Positions 61,973 through 64,000 of a stretch of 64,000 nucleotides of DNA are shown here, in pieces. Positions within the stretch are counted from its first letter, which is position 1. Each line of letters opens with the position of its first letter. The notes under the pieces were generated by a model. The model saw nothing but the letters and a program-made list of their open reading frames with translations. It was not told the origin of the DNA and did no database searches. The position numbers were made by a program, and so were the translations under genes. Source of the stretch: Lentzea terrae (GTDB taxonomy: Bacteria; Actinomycetota; Actinomycetes; Mycobacteriales; Pseudonocardiaceae); the NCBI RefSeq assembly GCF_003265345.1, contig NZ_QFWW01000006.1, positions 428,985 to 492,984 of the forward strand. The letters run 5' to 3'.

Positions 61973-63337
61973 ATGGACGGCAGGATCAACCGTCGACTGC
62001 TGATGAAGGCCTCCGTCGTGGCGGCGATCGCCACACCGGTCCTGACGCAAGCCGCCCTGGCAGTCGCGGTGCCCGTGCTGCCCTGGCCGGCCGCCAACGA
62101 GATCGTCAAGAACACGAAGCTCCCGTCGTTCCCCGACAAGAACTTCGACGCGACCGCGTACGGCGCCAAGGGCGACAACAAGACCGACAACACCGAAGCC
62201 TTCAAGAAGGCCATCGCCGCAGCCAACGCGGCCGGCGGCGGCCACGTGATCGTCCCGAAGGGCACCTACGTCACGGGCGCGATCCACCTGCTGAGCAACG
62301 TCGATTTCCATCTCGAGGACGGCGTGCTGCTCAAGTTCTCCGGCGACGCCTCGAAGTTCCCGACCGTGCTGACGCGCTACGAGGGCATCGAGTGCATGAA
62401 CCGCTCCCCCATGGTCTACGCGTACAAGCAGACCAACATCGCGATCACCGGCAAGGGCACGCTCGACGCCGGCGCCACCAGCTCGTGGAACAAGGGCAGC
62501 GACCGCTCGTACCTGGAGTCGTTGGTGGCCAGGGGAACCCCGCCGGAGAAGCGCGTGGTTCCCGGCTCCGGCAAGAACATGCGCTCCACGTTCGTCGAGC
62601 CCTACTCCTGCGACACCGTGCTGATCCAGGGCATCACGTTGAAGAACCCCAAGTTCTGGCAGATCCACCCCACGCTCTGCAAGAACGTCACGGTCGACGA
62701 CGTGCACACCGACCCGACAACATCCGCCAACAACACCGACGCGTGCGACCCCGAGTCGTGCGACCACGTCGTGATCTCCAACAGCGACCTGGGCGCCCAC
62801 GACGACAACGTGGCGATCAAGTCGGGCCGCGACGAGGACGGCCGGCGGATCAACGTGCCGTGCCAGAACATCGTCGTCGTCAACTGCCGCATGAACGGCA
62901 ACTGGGGCGCCATCACGTGCGGCTCCGAGCAGACCGGCGGGATCCGCAACGTCTACGGCTACAAGCTGAACTGCGTCAACGCCACCAAGTTCGCGCTGTA
63001 CGTCAAGTCGAACACCAAGCGCGGCGGCTTCTCGCAGAACATCAACCTGGACAGCGTGTCCGGCGTCTTCGCGCGCGCGTTCGTCTACGTGACCACGACC
63101 TACAACTCGCAGACGGGCAGCAACGTGCCGAAGTTCGGCCCGTTCTACGTCTCGAACTGCAGCAGCACCAAGGCGTCCAAGGTGCTCGACGTGTCCGGCC
63201 TGCCACAGGAGCACGTGAAGGGGTTGGAGCTGCGGGACTCCAAGTTCACCGTCAGCTCCACCACCAACACCGTCAAGAACGTCGACGGCCTGAAGTTCAC
63301 CAACGTCACGGCGAACGGCAAACCGATGACGAAGTAG
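61973..63337 (+). CDS. Secreted glycoside hydrolase family 28 (polygalacturonase-like), Tat signal
   Basis: 454 residues from ATG 61973. Tat-type leader INRRLLMKASVVAAIATPVL. Beta-helix enzyme with NTDACDPESCDHVVISNSDL (~255) and HDDNVAIKSG (~274), where GH28 uses NTDG and GDDCVAIKSG: the catalytic Asp trio is kept. The usual GHG is replaced by NWGAITCGSE, and the RIK position reads YVKSN. Probably hydrolyses pectin-type or other acidic galactan. It follows the PucR-type gene after 68 nt. Confidence 0.9.
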   Translation: MDGRINRRLLMKASVVAAIATPVLTQAALAVAVPVLPWPAANEIVKNTKLPSFPDKNFDATAYGAKGDNKTDNTEAFKKAIAAANAAGGGHVIVPKGTYVTGAIHLLSNVDFHLEDGVLLKFSGDASKFPTVLTRYEGIECMNRSPMVYAYKQTNIAITGKGTLDAGATSSWNKGSDRSYLESLVARGTPPEKRVVPGSGKNMRSTFVEPYSCDTVLIQGITLKNPKFWQIHPTLCKNVTVDDVHTDPTTSANNTDACDPESCDHVVISNSDLGAHDDNVAIKSGRDEDGRRINVPCQNIVVVNCRMNGNWGAITCGSEQTGGIRNVYGYKLNCVNATKFALYVKSNTKRGGFSQNINLDSVSGVFARAFVYVTTTYNSQTGSNVPKFGPFYVSNCSSTKASKVLDVSGLPQEHVKGLELRDSKFTVSSTTNTVKNVDGLKFTNVTANGKPMTK

Positions 63338-63340
63338 GGA

Positions 63341-64000
63341 TCAGGCGGCCCGCGGGTAGAGGCGGGCCATCCCAGGCGGCGCGGCGAAGGGTGCCCACGT
63401 GCCCTCCGCCTGCGCCAGCCGGTCGGCCACCACCCACAAGACGGTGGAGTTGAAGCCATATCCCAGGTGCGAGGACGACACCTGGACGTTCTCCTTGCGG
63501 TGTCCCGGTTCCTCGATGCACGACTCCCACGAGACGATGCCGTCGGTCTTGGAGAAGATCGACGTGGCCGGCACCGGGATCGGTGGCCGGGTCGACTCCA
63601 GCGGCGGGAACTCGTCCTTCGGGATGTGCAGGCGCGAGAACAGCGCGAACGCCGGCATCGCGCGTGACTGCACGGGATCGCTCATGTTGTACGGCGAGCC
63701 CATCGTGATCACCTGACGCACGCGGTGCGGGTGGTCGCGCGCCATCTCGCGGGCGAAGATCCCGCCGAGCGACCAGCCCACGATCGACACCGGGCCGCCG
63801 TACGCGTCAGAAACCTTCTTCACCAAGGCGTGCATGCCGTCGACCGCGCGGCGCGTCGGGCCGATGTTGCGCCCCAGGCCCCACGGGTTCACCTGATAAC
63901 CCAAACCGGACAAAAAGCGGCGCAGCATCACCGTCGACGAGTCGGCGGCGCCGAGACCGGGGAACACGAGCACCGGGTGCCCGTCGCCCGCGGGGGCGCC
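63341..64000 (-). CDS. Alpha/beta hydrolase (lipase-like), truncated by window
   Basis: The frame stays open to base 64000, so the N-terminus is missing. About 220 residues are present: LVFPGLGAADSSTVMLRRFL, nucleophile GWSLGGIFAREMARD, acid-side DGIVSWESC and His in SSSHLGYGFNSTVL. PGAP1/lipase-like esterase group. Ends 3 nt after the GH28 stop (convergent). Confidence 0.88.
   Translation of the reverse strand, partial: GAPAGDGHPVLVFPGLGAADSSTVMLRRFLSGLGYQVNPWGLGRNIGPTRRAVDGMHALVKKVSDAYGGPVSIVGWSLGGIFAREMARDHPHRVRQVITMGSPYNMSDPVQSRAMPAFALFSRLHIPKDEFPPLESTRPPIPVPATSIFSKTDGIVSWESCIEEPGHRKENVQVSSSHLGYGFNSTVLWVVADRLAQAEGTWAPFAAPPGMARLYPRAA

Noticed and set aside
63347..63368. GGCCCGC/GCGGGCC inverted repeat as a terminator after GH28
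   Set aside because: Lies inside the coding end of the convergent lipase and has a short stem; not convincing.

Overview
The window is about 70% GC and its genes are packed, overlapping at ATGA, GTGA or TGATG junctions. It encodes a mycothiol-dependent formaldehyde dehydrogenase, SARP and LAL giant regulators, DUF5753/DUF397 and DUF742 proteins, and many leaderless genes (TANNNT box 6-7 nt before ATG/GTG). This points to a filamentous actinomycete, most likely Pseudonocardiales (Lentzea/Saccharothrix type; inference only). No tRNA, rRNA, CRISPR array or complete insertion sequence was seen.

Region 1 (1-13160). After the 3' end of a D-cysteine desulfhydrase/ACC deaminase-like gene comes a tightly coupled six-gene operon (1070-12511). 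It encodes a secreted vWA protein with one membrane anchor, a 1051-residue tubulin/FtsZ-like protein, a four-helix membrane protein, a tail-anchored pseudokinase, a zinc-finger GTPase, and a large protein ending in two SLATT/DUF4231-type two-helix membrane modules. A small alarmone synthetase follows 16 nt later from its own leaderless promoter. The set looks like a regulated membrane-effector (conflict or immunity) system and is the main candidate for an undescribed system here.

Region 2 (13237-25888). An MFS transporter with a convergent MerR regulator, a MEDS/HATPase anti-sigma-type protein, a DUF742 protein and a LapA-like protein precede three very large signal-integrating regulators: two LuxR-LAL ATPases in divergent orientation and a SARP/NB-ARC/TPR protein. 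The SARP ribosome binding site lies in a 16-bp perfect hairpin. A secreted ricin-type lectin lies upstream of it.

Region 3 (26040-30336). EF-hand protein, lgt, a maltokinase-cap-like protein, a doxX-folE pair facing a SufR-like Cys-rich regulator, and a secreted protein ending at a bidirectional terminator.

Region 4 (30384-41812). Aerobic cobalamin biosynthesis: cobN behind a cobalamin riboswitch, divergent cobG-cobH-cobIJ, and PPOX-cobL-cobM-cobK on the minus strand. Between cobIJ and cobK lie a decayed XRE-nSTAND-WD40 gene and a small secreted protein.

Region 5 (41867-52013). A secreted beta-helix protein with a CebR-like operator on its start, a frameshifted XRE/DUF397 pair, a trypsin-like protease with a small partner, an amino-acid ABC transporter operon ending in an unusual aminotransferase-YheO/HTH fusion, an I36-type inhibitor, and two gene relics.

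Region 6 (52014-64000). Thioredoxin, three small envelope proteins, a divergent chorismatase-like protein, a VOC protein, the mscR-MBL formaldehyde pair, a 168-bp MITE-like element, an enoyl-CoA hydratase operon, a DUF2332 protein, esterase plus beta-lactamase-like hydrolase, a PucR-type regulator, a GH28 polygalacturonase, and a truncated lipase.
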